A DNA stretch of 64,000 bases, from the NCBI GenBank assembly GCA_032207245.1, contig CM063498.1, positions 60,361,036 to 60,425,035 on the forward strand, in the 5' to 3' direction. A model generated the notes under the pieces. That model saw nothing but the letters and a program-made list of their open reading frames with translations. It was not told where the DNA came from and ran no database searches. Position 1 is the stretch's first letter, and every line of letters begins with the position of its first letter. Origin of the DNA: Pardosa pseudoannulata. Its lineage: Eukaryota > Arthropoda > Arachnida > Araneae > Lycosidae. Positions 50,101-61,878 of the stretch are shown piece by piece. The translations under genes and the position numbers were made by a program.

Positions 50101-53100
50101 GTTCTTATGTATTTCTTATTTCTTGTAGATGAAAATTTGTGTGATATGTTTATTCTGTTATTACAAATTAATATGAAAATTAACTATTAATTTATAATGC
50201 CAATTTTAGGGGAAGATACATAACTTTCTCTGTTACATGTGAATATTGAAATTTGCATGCAATATTTATAGTTGACAAAATACTTGCAGAACATTTTAAT
50301 TGATGTCAACATATATAAATATAAAAATTTGTAAAGTGAACAAAGATCTTTAAATTTTTAATATTTAGAATTAATAATTTACGAAATGTACTTGATATAA
50401 GAAACTATAATTTAACTGTTAGCTAATAGTGAACATTATTGTATGAGTTTAATAAATTTGTCAGTTATCCTACTGTATTTTTCACAAAACTATGAAGACA
50501 AGTTTTTTGCATTTAAATAATAAATTGATTTTTATAGAGTAAAAATCTTGTAAATTAAAAAAAAAAAAACTTTTTAATTTTACTTTCTTAGTAAGTATAA
50601 AATTTTACAATATTTGAATATTTCACTTCATAGATGGCCAAGTTTTATCATTAGTTGAATTATCTGCAAGAGTTGTCGCTTTTCATATACCATTTGAAGT
50701 TGTAGAGCATGTTTGCCCCCCAGTCCCTGAACAGTTACAGCTTCGAATAGCTTTTTGGAGTTTTCCTGAAAATGAAGAAGATATTCGGTACTACTTTTAC
50801 CTTGTACTTTTTCCCCTTTTGTTTATTTGTTTATCATGGTTTAAGGTAGAATAAAATATGCATTACATAATTTTTTGTTATATCAACTCTCTGTATCTCA
50901 GCAGATCTAAATTAAAAAGAAAAAAATCCTCAAATATTAAGATCCATTATTTCAAACATGTAAAAATAATTAAGAAATTTAAAACATAAATAAAAACTAA
51001 TTGACAAAAATTTATTTTCTGCATAAAAAATATCTTTACTTAAATATGAAATAATCTTTGGATGAGTTGCAGTTCCTGTTATCTCTAAATTATTATTTTT
51101 CAATTTTAACAAATCTAAAATTTCATTTAAGTTATAAATATACACATCTGACCAAACAATTAATGAAGCTAACATGAAGATTAATTTAGTTTTGCCATTT
51201 GATACCAAATTCTATGAGCAAATTGTGTTAATTGCAGTGCTACAGGAGAGTAACAATTCAAACAGTCTATTAAAGCTTTAAAATAACATTAATTCTTGGT
51301 ATTATTGCAGATCTATAGTACAGTGATACAAAGGGTTGATAGAAAATTAATAGAACAGAAACATTTATAACTATAATAATTTACTGTCAATAGAAATTAT
51401 TTATTGTATTTATAAATTTTAAAATCTTTAACTTTTACTAATAGAAAATTTTAAAACTCTCATGACTAAACTAGATAAAGAACAAGAGATGTAAATTTGT
51501 AAAGTGTTAAAAATATTTTTTAGAAACTAAGTCTCAAGTCAACTTTTAAATTATGCAATGTTTGTTGAAAGTATAAAATAAAACTAAAATATTAAAAAAA
51601 AATAAGCATGCTACATAAAAATGTTTTTTTTTTAAACTTATATTTTTGAAATCATTTTTGAATACAAAGTATATAGTAAAGCAATCCAAAAGGAAATTAT
51701 CACATTATGTCGTAATAACAAAGTTTAAGGGGTAGAATTTTTCCTTTTTCTTTATCTGTTGAAAGTTATGTGACACATAAGTTCCTTTAATTTGAAAAAG
51801 TTACTCTTAATTAAATAAAGTTTATGTTATGAGGCAATAGCAGAATTATTTTTAACAAATCAGTATCTAAATGCATGTTTTAAATTTATATTACTATATA
51901 TCATGATATTTATTAAATGAAAATAAGCTGCATTAGGTAATACAATTTGTAAAATATTTTTACTTTAGAGTTATTTGTATTTAATCAAAATTGATATAGA
52001 TATTGTTTATATTTGTATTTATTTAATACAATAAGAATGGATTAACTGTTGCATAATTTTTTTATGAATTTCTTAAGTTTTACATGTCTAAATCTCCATT
52101 TCATTAAGAGAAAGTGTTTATTTTTGGTAGATATATTGCATTGAATCTAATGCATACTTTTAAATTTTGTTACTTTTTGTACATAACAACAAAAACTTTT
52201 AAATAAAAGAAATATTTTTTTTTTTTCTGCTTAGACTGTATTCTTGTTTGGCCAATGGATCTGCTGATGAATTTCAAAGAGGAGAACATTTATATAAAGC
52301 ACGAGCAGTTAAAGAACTTCTTCAAATTGGTATGAAAATATATTTTCTGTTTATTTATTTATGTATATTTTAGTGCCAATATTTTGATATTAAGAATACT
52401 ATTTTTATTATAGAATGCTTTCACCTTTTAATTTAAATTATTATCTTTAAGATTAGCTGAAAGTAATGTGAAGTATAAAGTAGAACTGCATTGTTTATGT
52501 TTGTATATGTGTTATATATCATTGAGTAATTGTTTGATATCTTCATAACAGAATAAATGCACTTAGTCCTGCCTAATTTTTCAGAGTAGTAAATTAAACA
52601 ACTGATAAAAAATAAAAGTGGAGTTAAAAATACTGTAGATGCTAATTAATCAAAATTGGAAATGAAACTAATTTTCATTAGTTTGAAAAATACTTTTATA
52701 ATTAGAAACTATAATTGTTATAATTTGTGATAAAATTGCTGACAGGAAAGCAGGTTTCAGCATATGATAATGGTAGTCTAGGGGAAAAATAAAAATAAAA
52801 GATAAAACAAGTTTAGTTTTGCACTTCAATATTTTATAGTTTAAGTTTTCTGTGAAGAAAAAAAAATTCATTAACACTTGATTTTAAATTGATACTATCC
52901 AAAGGAGGTTTTTTATTTATTTAGTAGTTCTTTACCTTTGATTTGATTTAAATTCTTTTAATATTCTTCAAATTATTTTAACTGTTTATATTTTAATAAA
53001 TTTTATCTGTGAAATGTAATTTTTTAATGAATCATACTGATTGTCTAGCTTAATTTAAGAATTTTATTTGTTTTTGACCTTTATGTTTGACATGTCTTAA

Positions 53101-56100
53101 CTTTTATAATTATAAAAACATTGCTGATATATCACTTCATATTCCAACCTCTTTAATTATTGTTACTGTCAGGAGTAATTTTTTAGTAGTTACTTCCTGT
53201 TATTCTGCAGAGGGGGGTATTCATTTTTAACGCTTTTTTCAATAACAACTTTAAAGACTTATTTCTGTATTTGTTTTTAATTAAATAATAGCAATTTAAA
53301 GTTTCAATAAAGGTAATTTAAGCATCTAAGTTAACAATATAATTTGTTTTTAGGCAGAACGTACCTTTTATGTCAGAATAAACTAAAAATATAAAAGCTT
53401 AAGTAAAAGGGGAAAAATTCTGCTTAAGCCTTAAGTTTGTTTTTAACTTTAATTTATTTTGTTTTCACTTTGTTTTAAAATTTTAATCATAACTTCTATT
53501 TTTATTAATGTGTAGCTATCTACATTATGGAAATTGGTAGTGTGTAAATGCATTTTTGAAAGTTCATTTTTTTTTTTTCTAGGATTTCATCTTAGTGCCA
53601 CCATTGTGCCACCTCAAACTCTTGTTTCAAAAAGCACATGTAATGTTGCAGTCACATTTGATCGTTGTCGTATCACTTCTTGCACTTGCACTTGTACCAG
53701 CAGTGCATCATGGTGTTCTCATGTTGTTGCAGTGTGTTTGTCTAGAATACATCAAGTAAGTTGGTATTTAGAGATCTTTCACTATTAAGTACGTTTATTA
53801 TTTTTTATATATAATTTCTTGGAAAATTTAATTTAATAATTACATGGTCCTTACTCTATTTTAGACCCTCTTCATCTATGTTTTACGTTGAAAAAAAGGG
53901 TCCATAAAGTCATTAATTTTTTTGTTGAGTTTTTGAGTTTTGTGGAAATTAATGATTTTATTTAACAGCAACCTAATTTGAAATAAATCACTAAAAGAAA
54001 AGGCAAAGCTGGTAGCATCACCAAGAGATTATTTTGTATGACCCATTACAAGTGAAGTTTTAACAAGATATTTTGATTCTGCCTTTTTAGAACTCTATTG
54101 AAGAAAATATTTTGAAGGAATCTTATTAAAAGATCAGATCATTAACTCTAAGCTTCTTCAGTTACCAATGGATAGTCCATCTGTTAACTGGAACCTTTAT
54201 AAAAGCTACACAAAAATATTTAGTCAAGAGTTTAACAGCAAACTAAGTGCATTGGTTTGTTGTATGAGAATTTTGAAAGGGAATATTTAATAGCTTCAAA
54301 CAGTTAGAAATTTCTAATTATAAATTAGGGTGTAATCAAAATTTTTAATGTAAGTTTCTGTCAACTGTTATTTTCTCTCTCACAGATATCCTCTAAATAG
54401 TTAAAAGACTTAAAACACCTTTTAGAACTTTTTAATTGTCACTTTAAGGGAAGTCTTTAAAAAAGTTGAAAAAATCTTTAAAAAGTTTTTAGAAACTCCT
54501 TAATTTTCATTTTCAAAAAGCTATATGAACTGTGTATTATTTTAAAAATAACAAACCCATTTTTTGGGAGTAAAAGAAACTATTTTTTGGTGAAATGTCT
54601 GAATGTTTTTTATTTATAAACTTTTTCTTTTGCAGCCAAATCATGTTCGTCTCAGAGCTCCAGTTTCTGAATCTTTGTCTCGTCTTCATCGTGTACAGCT
54701 TCAAAAATTTGCTCAGTATCTTATCAGTGAACTACCACAACAGGTAATTAATTTTTGATTGTTATTAAATATATTTATTTTTATTGTTTGAATATTGACT
54801 ATTAGTGTGTTTAAGTCTTCTATAAAGAATTCTAAAAATGTAGGCTGTTAGTGTATTTAACTCATAAGTATTTTTCTGCAAATTTTATTGAAGTTAAAAT
54901 ATGTTAAATATGTATATTTCTTAAAAACGGCTAAATATTAATAAATCAGAATTTAAGGTTGCATTGCCTTTTTCATGACAACTGTAACAATTGTTACAGT
55001 AGGGTTTATTTTTGTTATTAATTTATATTGTTGTAATTTTCAATTTGTGTTAAGATTTGTATGTCAGTTTTCAAAAAACTTTTAAATCAACTGAGAATAC
55101 TAAATTATATTAAAATTCTGCTCTATGATATTTATCTAACATTAGTTAAAGAAGCATTTATGAAATCAATCAAATAGGATAATATCAAGTACGTGAAATT
55201 GTTTTAAAAGTATAGATACACTACAAACATCAAGCCACTACAAAGCTTATTTTATTGTTAAAGCAATTTTAAGGTTTTTAACCCTTTTTTACTTTTAAAA
55301 ATTTTAGATTTTACCCACAGCTCAGCGTCTCTTAGATGAACTTTTATCAAGTCAGCAAACAGCAATCAATACATTAGGGGGTGCTCCAGGTAAATTTTTC
55401 TTGTTGATTAATAATTGATATGTTTTAATTATTTGATATAACTTCAGAATCAAGCCTATAATATACAAAAGCCTTAGGTTTTACTTAAAGTTGTTAGTTT
55501 ATAACTTCTTTTGGTATTTATGTAAATTGGATTACCAGTGTGTTTACAGAAAATTAAATTAAAATGCTGTCTCATTAGTAAAATCAAAATTATTATATTT
55601 CAATCAGTATGACAATTAAGATAATTATAAGGTGTTTAAGTGCTAAAATGAGATAGTGGGCTCTGTAATTGAAATATAATAGTAAAAGTCATATATTAAA
55701 AAAATAATCCATTATGACTTCCAAAATTTCATAAATTTATAAATTTTGTCTACAAATTTTAATTATTTTTTTGCATTTTTATTTATAAATAAATAAAACA
55801 GGTCACAAGCAGTAAAATGTTGATCTCTTTGATTACAAAGAGTGTACCTCTTTTATATTAAACATTAATTCTGTGTGTAAAATTTTATTATAATATCCTG
55901 GAATTATTTTGCAAGTTATTGCTCTCATTAATAGGAAGAAAAGACCTTTTATTATCAAAAATAAATAAATAAATAAAAAATTAATAAAACTAGCATTTGA
56001 TCTTTCATGTTATTTTTCTGATTTCTTTCAAATATGACTCATTATATTTGTATACTCTGAAAATTTCAATAATACCTTTAACCCTTTGATATGCATAATT

Positions 56101-58025
56101 AAAAATCCTTTGAGATGTAATGAAATTTCTTTGTAAATGTTACTTTGAATCTTATAAATGGTAAATATATGAATAAATATTTTACATTCTTTATAAGTGT
56201 GTGAGAGGAATTATAACTTTTTAAAATTTTAATTAGTTTGGGAGAACAATAAACATCATTAAAATATTGTAATAATTATTTAGCTAAACAATTTACGAGG
56301 TTGTTTTGATTAATACTTTTAATTGGGGGTCATGCATAGGAAAAATCGAATTCCATTTAAAGTTTAAACGTGTATATTTCAGTGAAGGTAAAACGAATAA
56401 GTGCCATGCTGCCATCTGTTGTTAGTTTGAAGTGTTAAAAACAGAGTATTAAAAAATTAATTCATGTTCTTTAAAAAGCAGAGAAAAAATTAAAGTGATT
56501 TTGAAGTGTAACCACTACACATCAAACTATAAAAAACTTCTTTTTTATATTCAATATTTGCTAGGTTTTATTCTAAATAGTTATTATAATTCATATAGAT
56601 AAATATTTAAAGGAATATATTTTTCTTTCCTATTTTTGTAGATCCTACTGCTGGAGCATCCATCAATGAACAGACAACTTGGTGTTTGGATGGCTCAACA
56701 CTGCATGATAATATAAGAAAAATTCTTATAAAATTATGCGTGCCATCTCCAATTGTGTTCAGTGATGTAAATTATTTATCATCAACTGCTCCCCCTGCAG
56801 CAACAGAATGGGCTAGTCTTCTTCGGCCACTTAGAGGTCGGGAACCAGAAGGTTTATGGAACTTGCTATCAATTGTAAGGGAAATGTTCCATAGAAGTGA
56901 TAGAAATGCTATACCACTGCTGGAAATTCTTACTGAAGAAGTTTTGCAGTGTGATCAGGTGTGTATCCTTTACTGTAAGAGTGCTGAAAAATTATGCATG
57001 TTTGTGTGTATATATAATATATATGTGTGTGAATATTTATTATTTTCACTTAATTCTTTAAAGTTAAATTAAAGATTAGAGATTTAGTCCAATCCCTTAG
57101 TTTAAACTGTTGATTCCCAAATTAGTCTTTCTGGACCCTTCAGGGGTTGTTACTGAGGTACAAGGAGTTCATATCAATAAAAGATGAATAAAGAGTGTAT
57201 GAGTTGTAAAAAGGGTTCTCAAGAACTCCACTTAACCCTTTGAGAGACACCATTAAAAATTATTTTGTATTCAATGACATTGTTTATGTATTTGTCCACT
57301 TTCCAATATAGGAAAAAAATTATGTTCATTGGGAGGACAAGTTGGAGTAGGTAGGGAGAGATAGGGTGGTTTACTTGTGAAACCTATTCCTTGTACAGTG
57401 TGAAAGATAGTTTTATAAATTTTTAATTCTATTTGAAAAACAATGAATAATTATAAAAATGGTATATTAATCAATATAGCTAAACAATTTATAAGTGAGG
57501 TTTCCATGAGCACTTCTGTATACTCGGTTTCCGCGCACCTGGAAAGTCATGGAAAATCATGGATTTAGACAATGGATTAATTTTGTCATGGAAAGTCATG
57601 ATTTTCTAAGTAAAATGAGTAAAAGTCATTTAAAGTCATGGATCCGCTGAGCTACCAATTAAGAAAAACCAAGAAATGCCTCTGCAAGTGAATTTCCTTT
57701 CTGTTCGTCAAGGAAACTCAAAACAAGCAAGCTTAATAGGGGGGGGGGTAAATGTATAAGTATATTATTCTGGTTTTTTCTTAAATTATAAATTAAATTT
57801 TTATTAATATAATAATAATAATTTAATAAAAATTAGTTAAGATTTTTCTACAAAATATAAGCTTATCTTTAGGGCTATTATATATAAACGTTATAGGGTT
57901 ATCATGTTTGGCTATTATTCTTGGTCACCTCGATAATACCTAAGTACTCTGAATTCAAATTGGAAATTTTTTGATTGCATTCAGAAAATTGCTGTATGAT
58001 TAAACTTAGGTATGTAGATACAACA

Positions 58026-58074
<49 letters not shown>

Positions 58075-61000
58075 TTTATAAACATTTATAAAGTATTTTT
58101 TATCATAAATTTTTGTAATTTCTCTAAAAGAATATATTTTATTTGTATCTATATCAGAATTTTTATTCATATGTACTTTAACAAAATATTTTTAAAGTCA
58201 TGGAAAATAATCTTCTAAAGTCAGGGAAAGTCATGGATTTGAAAAATTTTATTTTGGCAGATACCCTGTGTATAGTGTCACAGTTGACAAAAATTAAGTT
58301 TATAAGTTTCAAACACAAGCAAACTTTGTTGGAACACCCATTATCAATTTCTTTCATTTCTCCAAAGTAATTGGCATGTCTGTATATAGTAAATAAGTAT
58401 ATTTCATAAACTTGTGTAAGTAAGTACCTTAGTTTTTTGTGGTCAAAAGTTAAATTGTAAGGCCTTATTTTAAGTCTACTCATCCAATACATGATTTCAC
58501 TTGACAACAACAGCTGTCAGGTAAATTTATCATTTATCACTTGAAATATCCATACATTCTGTTTTATATTGATGGAAACTTTACTTTTCATTTCACTGCA
58601 TTTTAGACTGTTTAAACATAAATATTGCACTGTCAGACTGGTTTAAAAACAATCTTTAAGAAGGAGTGTATGAAGAACAGAAAAGTACAACAAGTTTATT
58701 TGCAAGCTAGAAAATCTGTATGATAGGTGCAAATTGTCTCTTCATTCAACAGATTTGTTGGTTTATAATCATTATCAAAATCTCTTTTTATTATTGAGTC
58801 TAGTGAAGAAGCTTTTATTTTTGCATTTTCCAAATCGTTACTAGTTATTAAAAAGAGGAATTGTAATTGGATAATATTTAAAATTTTATCAGAAACTAGT
58901 TGTTAAATGATAATTTTTTTAGGATTAATACACTTAAAAATAAAAGCAGTGATTTAAGTTAAACTCAGATTTTATTAAAACATATAGGAAGTGTAGTTTG
59001 CATTAAAATTTTGATTTTTCATTTAATTTAATTTTTAAAAATGTATCGTTTTATTGAATTAATTTTTTTTTTTTGCTATAAATGTTGTTTAGAATCTGTC
59101 TTTTAATTGTATATATCAGATGATTCTAGGCAGACTATGCTAAAACTCTATGGTTCAGTTAGTTTTTTGTAATAGTTCCTGTTTAAATATGTTTTATTTG
59201 CATTGCAGATTTTGTCTTGGTGGTTCAGTACTAAAGTATCTCTCCATATGGGTTCTGGTGGACATGGTGGTCGTGGTAGTGTTCATAGCAACACACATGC
59301 TTCCCAGCATGCCAGCAGTAGTTTGTGTGATGAAGTTGTTGTATTGTGGAGGTTAGCAGCATTAAATCCTGCTCTTTCACCCCAAGACAGACAGACTCTT
59401 TTTGGCCAGGTAACTTTTTATCAGTCTTGTATACTTTTTTTAAAAAACAGTTTACTGTGCAGTGATGGTCAAACTATAACCCATGGGGACACACTCCACA
59501 GCAGCTGAGAAATTTTCAATGTGTGATTATTTATAAGCATGTTCAAAGGTTGAATATCCAAAAATTTTCTTAGAACCTAAAATATTTTATTTTTGCATAT
59601 ACAAAATATAGTAGTAAAAATGTTCACTGAAAGTGATTTAAAACTTTTGCATTTGCAATAAAATGATATACTTTGAGTGGACCTAAAATTATTAAAATAT
59701 ATATTTTTTCTTTTGTATTTTAATTTACTAATAATTTTATATTGTGCACAATAGAGACTCTCAACTTCATTAATCACAATTAAAATTATTTTTACCATAT
59801 ACAATTTTTCCTTCTATTAAGTTTTATAATAAATAATTTTTGCTCATCAATTCTTTTCTCTTTTTTTTTTCCTGTTTGTGGTATAGAACATTTGAAGCAT
59901 CTAAAGACAGTGAAGACTGAAATTGTAAATAAGAATTATAAAATCTTAGCAGTAGAATACATATGAATATTTAGAACTTACAGGCTTTTTTATAAATGTA
60001 TTTTTATTTTTTTGTGTATGAAATATGTGACTGGTATCTTGAAAAGCATTTAGAACTTGCCTCAAAATTTTGAACCCCCAAAAAGATTCTTCATAAATTA
60101 CGTTTATTATCATAAAATTTACATATCTCTGTGATTAAATTTTACAACTGTTTTTCTGGGTTATAGACCAGCTATTTTTTCCAGTTGTATAATCAATTAA
60201 ATGATTAAGAATTCTTGATTTTATTTATTTTCATAAACCTATATTTAGCTAATCAAATTGATTGTTTAACACATTCGCTGCCGATCACGCGCCAGCGCGT
60301 GATCAACATATAGGAAAATGCATATATGACGTCAGGTTCGGCAGCGAATGTGTTAAGTATGTAAAATATTCACAACAGGTTAAAAAAATATTCTATATAC
60401 CTTTGCTAATTTATAATCAGTCCTGCATTTGAGATTAAAATATTTACCTTGCTTCTCTTGTACCAGTTTATTCTCTCTGATTTAATTGTATTTATGCCTT
60501 AAATTTTGGGTTGAACAGTATGGATGTCTTAATTATGTATTTATTGACATATGGATTGTCTATATAATGAAGCTACTAATTCTTTTCTACTGTACTGATC
60601 TTTATATGCTTCAGTTGGTAATTTTCATGCTTAAAATATATGTTGTTAAAATTTGTAGCTTAGATGCTGGCATGTTAAAACCCTGGAAAGAGTTTGGAAA
60701 ACAAGAAGTAGTGGAGGCAACAATACCAACAGTATTAAAAGGGCTGACATTGAAGTTTTCCCTGGCTTCCGCCCAGCCATGGAAGGATGCTTGTTAGACT
60801 GGAGTGATTACCCAATTCCTGGTGTTACTTATGCAGAAGGAGGGGGTAGACGGTGGTATTGCCCTTATGTGCATGTACGAACTACAGAACCTTCTACATC
60901 AACTGCTACTGGAACTGATAGTGACAATAGTAGTTTAGCTTGTTTTTCTGCCCGTAGAGGACGATCAGTTGATGTTGGACAACTAACAAGCTGGTGCCCA

Positions 61001-61443
61001 TGTGATAAACAAGCATCAGATAAAAAAACTATCTGTGTTCTCAGTTTTCATCATGAACAACACACAGACTCTTCTGAGCATAAGCTCAATAGCAATCGTA
61101 GCTCGTTAAGTAGTGAAGGTTTCTGTGAAAATGAGCAAGAAGCTCTAGCAGAGGCTTTAGCTGAATCATGCTCAGTTCGAAATCCAACCTGTGACGAACA
61201 TTCTCATAATCAAGAGTTGGCAACTAAGGTTGTTATTACTACTGATTCGTGGAATTCACAAGAAAGCCTTCAAGATGAATCTGATGGAATTAAAAGTTCC
61301 TTGGAACTTAAAGTCCAGCCATCAACAAGTAAAACTACATCCAATAATGAAGATTCTGAAAAGAATAAGCATATTGATTCTAAACTCTGTGAATCTCATC
61401 TTTTTGCTTCACCTCAACATTGCTTACCAACAGCTGCAAATAG
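46980..61443 (+). CDS. ZSWIM8: ZSWIM8 orthologue, 5' part (10 coding exons, partial at 3' end)
   Basis: Ten exons joined by consistent phases (178, 102, 154, 95, 173, 108, 82, 317, 201 and 785 nt) encode about 731 residues without a stop. Seen: the N-terminus contains RFSFEDSDRFEEDSLCS; residues 94-145 hold LVELSARVVAFHIPFEVVE then PPVPEQLQLRIAFWSFP; a SWIM zinc motif C-x-C-x6-C-x-H lies at residues 212-223; then LRAPVSESLSRL and LLRPLRGREPEG. These match my recollection of the ZSWIM8/Dorado/EBAX-1 family closely. Family knowledge: substrate receptor of a Cullin-RING E3 ligase (Elongin B/C), which ubiquitinates Argonaute engaged with target-directed-degradation triggers, causing microRNA decay; worm EBAX-1 also has a protein quality-control role. 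Vertebrate proteins are about 1,800 residues, so more than half lies beyond the window. The start at 46980 is the first ATG after an in-frame TAG at 46917-46919. The promoter was not located. Confidence 0.93.
48441..48542 (+). CDS. ZSWIM8: ZSWIM8 coding exon 2
   Basis: Acceptor GTCTTAG, donor TCTG|GTCAGT. Phase 1 in and phase 1 out, residues 60-93, a Ser/Pro/Thr-rich linker. A nearer donor-like CAG|GTGTCC at 48520/48521 would leave phase 0 and break the frame into exon 3, so the GTCAGT donor was chosen. This linker is poorly conserved in the family, so the exon rests mainly on splice phase. Confidence 0.75.
50634..50787 (+). CDS. ZSWIM8: ZSWIM8 coding exon 3 (BC-box/Cullin-box-like region)
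   Basis: Acceptor CTTCATAG, donor ATTCG|GTACTA. Phase 1 in, phase 2 out, residues 94-145. SLVELSARVVA (99-109) has the spacing of an Elongin BC-box, L-x3-C-x3-A/V, but with Ser104 where Cys is usual. VPEQL (124-128) fits the hydrophobic-P-x-x-hydrophobic pattern of a Cullin box. The conserved LQLRIAFWSFPENEEDIR follows. The box assignments are inference from motif spacing. Confidence 0.92.
52235..52329 (+). CDS. ZSWIM8: ZSWIM8 coding exon 4
   Basis: The acceptor is a T-tract then CTGCTTAG; the donor is ATTG|GTATGA. Phase 2 in, phase 1 out. Encodes LYSCLANGSADEFQRGEHL and ARAVKELLQIG, a conserved family block just before the SWIM region. Confidence 0.93.
53583..53755 (+). CDS. ZSWIM8: ZSWIM8 coding exon 5 (SWIM zinc motif)
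   Basis: The acceptor is a long T-tract then CTAG; the donor is CATCAA|GTAAGT. Phase 1 in, phase 0 out. Residues 177-234 read FHLSATIVPP, VAVTFDRCRITSC, then the SWIM ligands Cys212, Cys214, Cys221 and His223 in CTCTSSASWCSHVVAVCL. All four zinc ligands are intact. An extra Cys at 210 makes a C-T-C-T-C run. Confidence 0.95.
54636..54743 (+). CDS. ZSWIM8: ZSWIM8 coding exon 6
   Basis: Acceptor CTTTTGCAG, donor CAACAG|GTAATT. Phase 0 at both ends, 36 codons. Encodes NHVRLRAPVSESLSRLHR and LQKFAQYLISELPQQ, strongly family-like. Confidence 0.95.
54981..55000. repeat. 20-bp perfect palindrome in ZSWIM8 intron 6
   Basis: ACTGTAACAA followed directly by its reverse complement. No TSD or element borders were seen around it; this may be chance or a protein-binding site. 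Confidence 0.5.
55308..55389 (+). CDS. ZSWIM8: ZSWIM8 coding exon 7
   Basis: Acceptor AATTTTAG, donor CCAG|GTAAAT. Phase 0 in, phase 1 out. Encodes ILPTAQRLLDELLSSQQTA and INTLGGAP. Confidence 0.94.
56642..56958 (+). CDS. ZSWIM8: ZSWIM8 coding exon 8
   Basis: Acceptor TTTTTGTAG, donor GATCAG|GTGTGT. Phase 1 in, phase 0 out, about 105 codons. It begins DPTAGAS and contains SPIVFSDVNYLSS, TEWASLLRPLRGREPEG and WNLLSIVREMFHRSDRNA. The second half is one of the most conserved blocks of the family. Confidence 0.96.
57525..58268. mobile_element. hAT-like nonautonomous element in ZSWIM8 intron 8
   Basis: The ends carry repeated AAAGTCATGG motifs in inverted arrangement (57540-57640 and 58195-58240). 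The outermost ends read CGGTTTCCGCGC on the left and, as reverse complement on the right, CAGGGTATCTGCC. The flanks TGTATACT (57517-57524) and TGTATAGT (58269-58276) look like an 8-bp target duplication with one mismatch, as expected for hAT. The interior is AT-rich with a G-run at 57738 and a (TA)n run at 58030-58071. No transposase frame was seen. Confidence 0.5.
59209..59409 (+). CDS. ZSWIM8: ZSWIM8 coding exon 9
   Basis: Acceptor TGCATTGCAG, donor GGCCAG|GTAACT. Phase 0 at both ends, 67 codons. It starts ILSWWFSTKVS, passes through a Gly/His/Ser-rich linker and ends LCDEVVVLWRLAALNPALSP. The linker composition parallels the His/Ser-rich linker at this place in other family members. Confidence 0.94.
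60266..60356. mobile_element. 91-bp TTAA-flanked MITE (piggyBac-like) in ZSWIM8 intron 9
   Basis: Bounded by TTAA on both sides, with perfectly matching inverted ends TTAACACATTCGCTGCCGA. Inside lies a 22-nt hairpin, a 10-bp stem GATCACGCGC closing on two bases. It is GC-rich against its AT-rich intron and ends about 300 bp before exon 10. TTAA targets are the hallmark of piggyBac. It is too short to encode anything. Confidence 0.8.
60659..61443 (+). CDS. ZSWIM8: ZSWIM8 coding exon 10 (probable donor at its end)
   Basis: Acceptor AAAATTTGTAG. Phase 0 in. It starts LRCWHVKTLERVWKTRSSGG and then FPGFRPAMEGCLLDWSDYP, IPGVTY, family-like. A long Ser/Glu/Asn-rich disordered stretch follows. The frame stays open to a stop at 61481. 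A plausible donor, AAATAG|GTTAGA, lies at 61443/61444 (phase 2 out) and is preferred, because the family protein continues for about 1,000 more residues. The exact 3' border is less certain than the others. Confidence 0.85.
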
Positions 61444-61878
61444 GTTAGATTTTAAAAATGCTTTTACAAATTTTTCTATTTAAGGTTATAAGTGTTACTG
61501 ATTTTAGATTTAAAAAAAAAAAATCTAATATTGTTTCTGTATTACTATATTTGATTTTGTTTTTATGGCTCTCTTTCTCCAAACTAGAAATAGTTTTTAT
61601 AAAAATAACATTTGAATATAATGCAGCCCATAGCTGTGTACTTGTGCATTTTTTTTTTATCATAAAATGTACAAATTTACAATTGTATGATTGTATGGGC
61701 GATTTAACTCTAGTATGGCAGTGGAGGTTATTTGACCACTTTTGCCAGTTGATTAGTTTGTTTGGAAATTATATGTTTTTACTTTTCCCAAATAGATAAC
61801 AAATATCTATTTAAAAAAAATAAGCATTCTAAATATGTTAGTTTTTGAAATATTGGCATTTATTTCTAGAACAACAGA

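Larger units (their letters stand above)
47158..60658 (+). other. ZSWIM8 introns 1-9
   Basis: Introns at 47158-48440, 48543-50633, 50788-52234, 52330-53582, 53756-54635, 54744-55307, 55390-56641, 56959-59208 and 59410-60658. All start GT and end AG. They are AT-rich with homopolymer runs. Identified contents are a hAT-like insertion in intron 8, a (TA)n run inside it, a 20-bp perfect palindrome in intron 6 and a TTAA MITE in intron 9. No other genes were recognised. Confidence 0.85.

Noticed and set aside
57230..57260. TTAACCCTTTGAGAG as another TTAA element end
   Set aside because: No inverted partner with TTAA was found within a plausible distance.
58178..58510. 110-codon antisense frame in ZSWIM8 intron 8
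   Set aside because: It overlaps the end of a transposon-like insertion and has no recognisable domain.
61444..61483. Ending the ZSWIM8 protein at the TAA at 61481
   Set aside because: A plausible donor precedes it and the family protein is much longer; the read-through residues look like translated intron.
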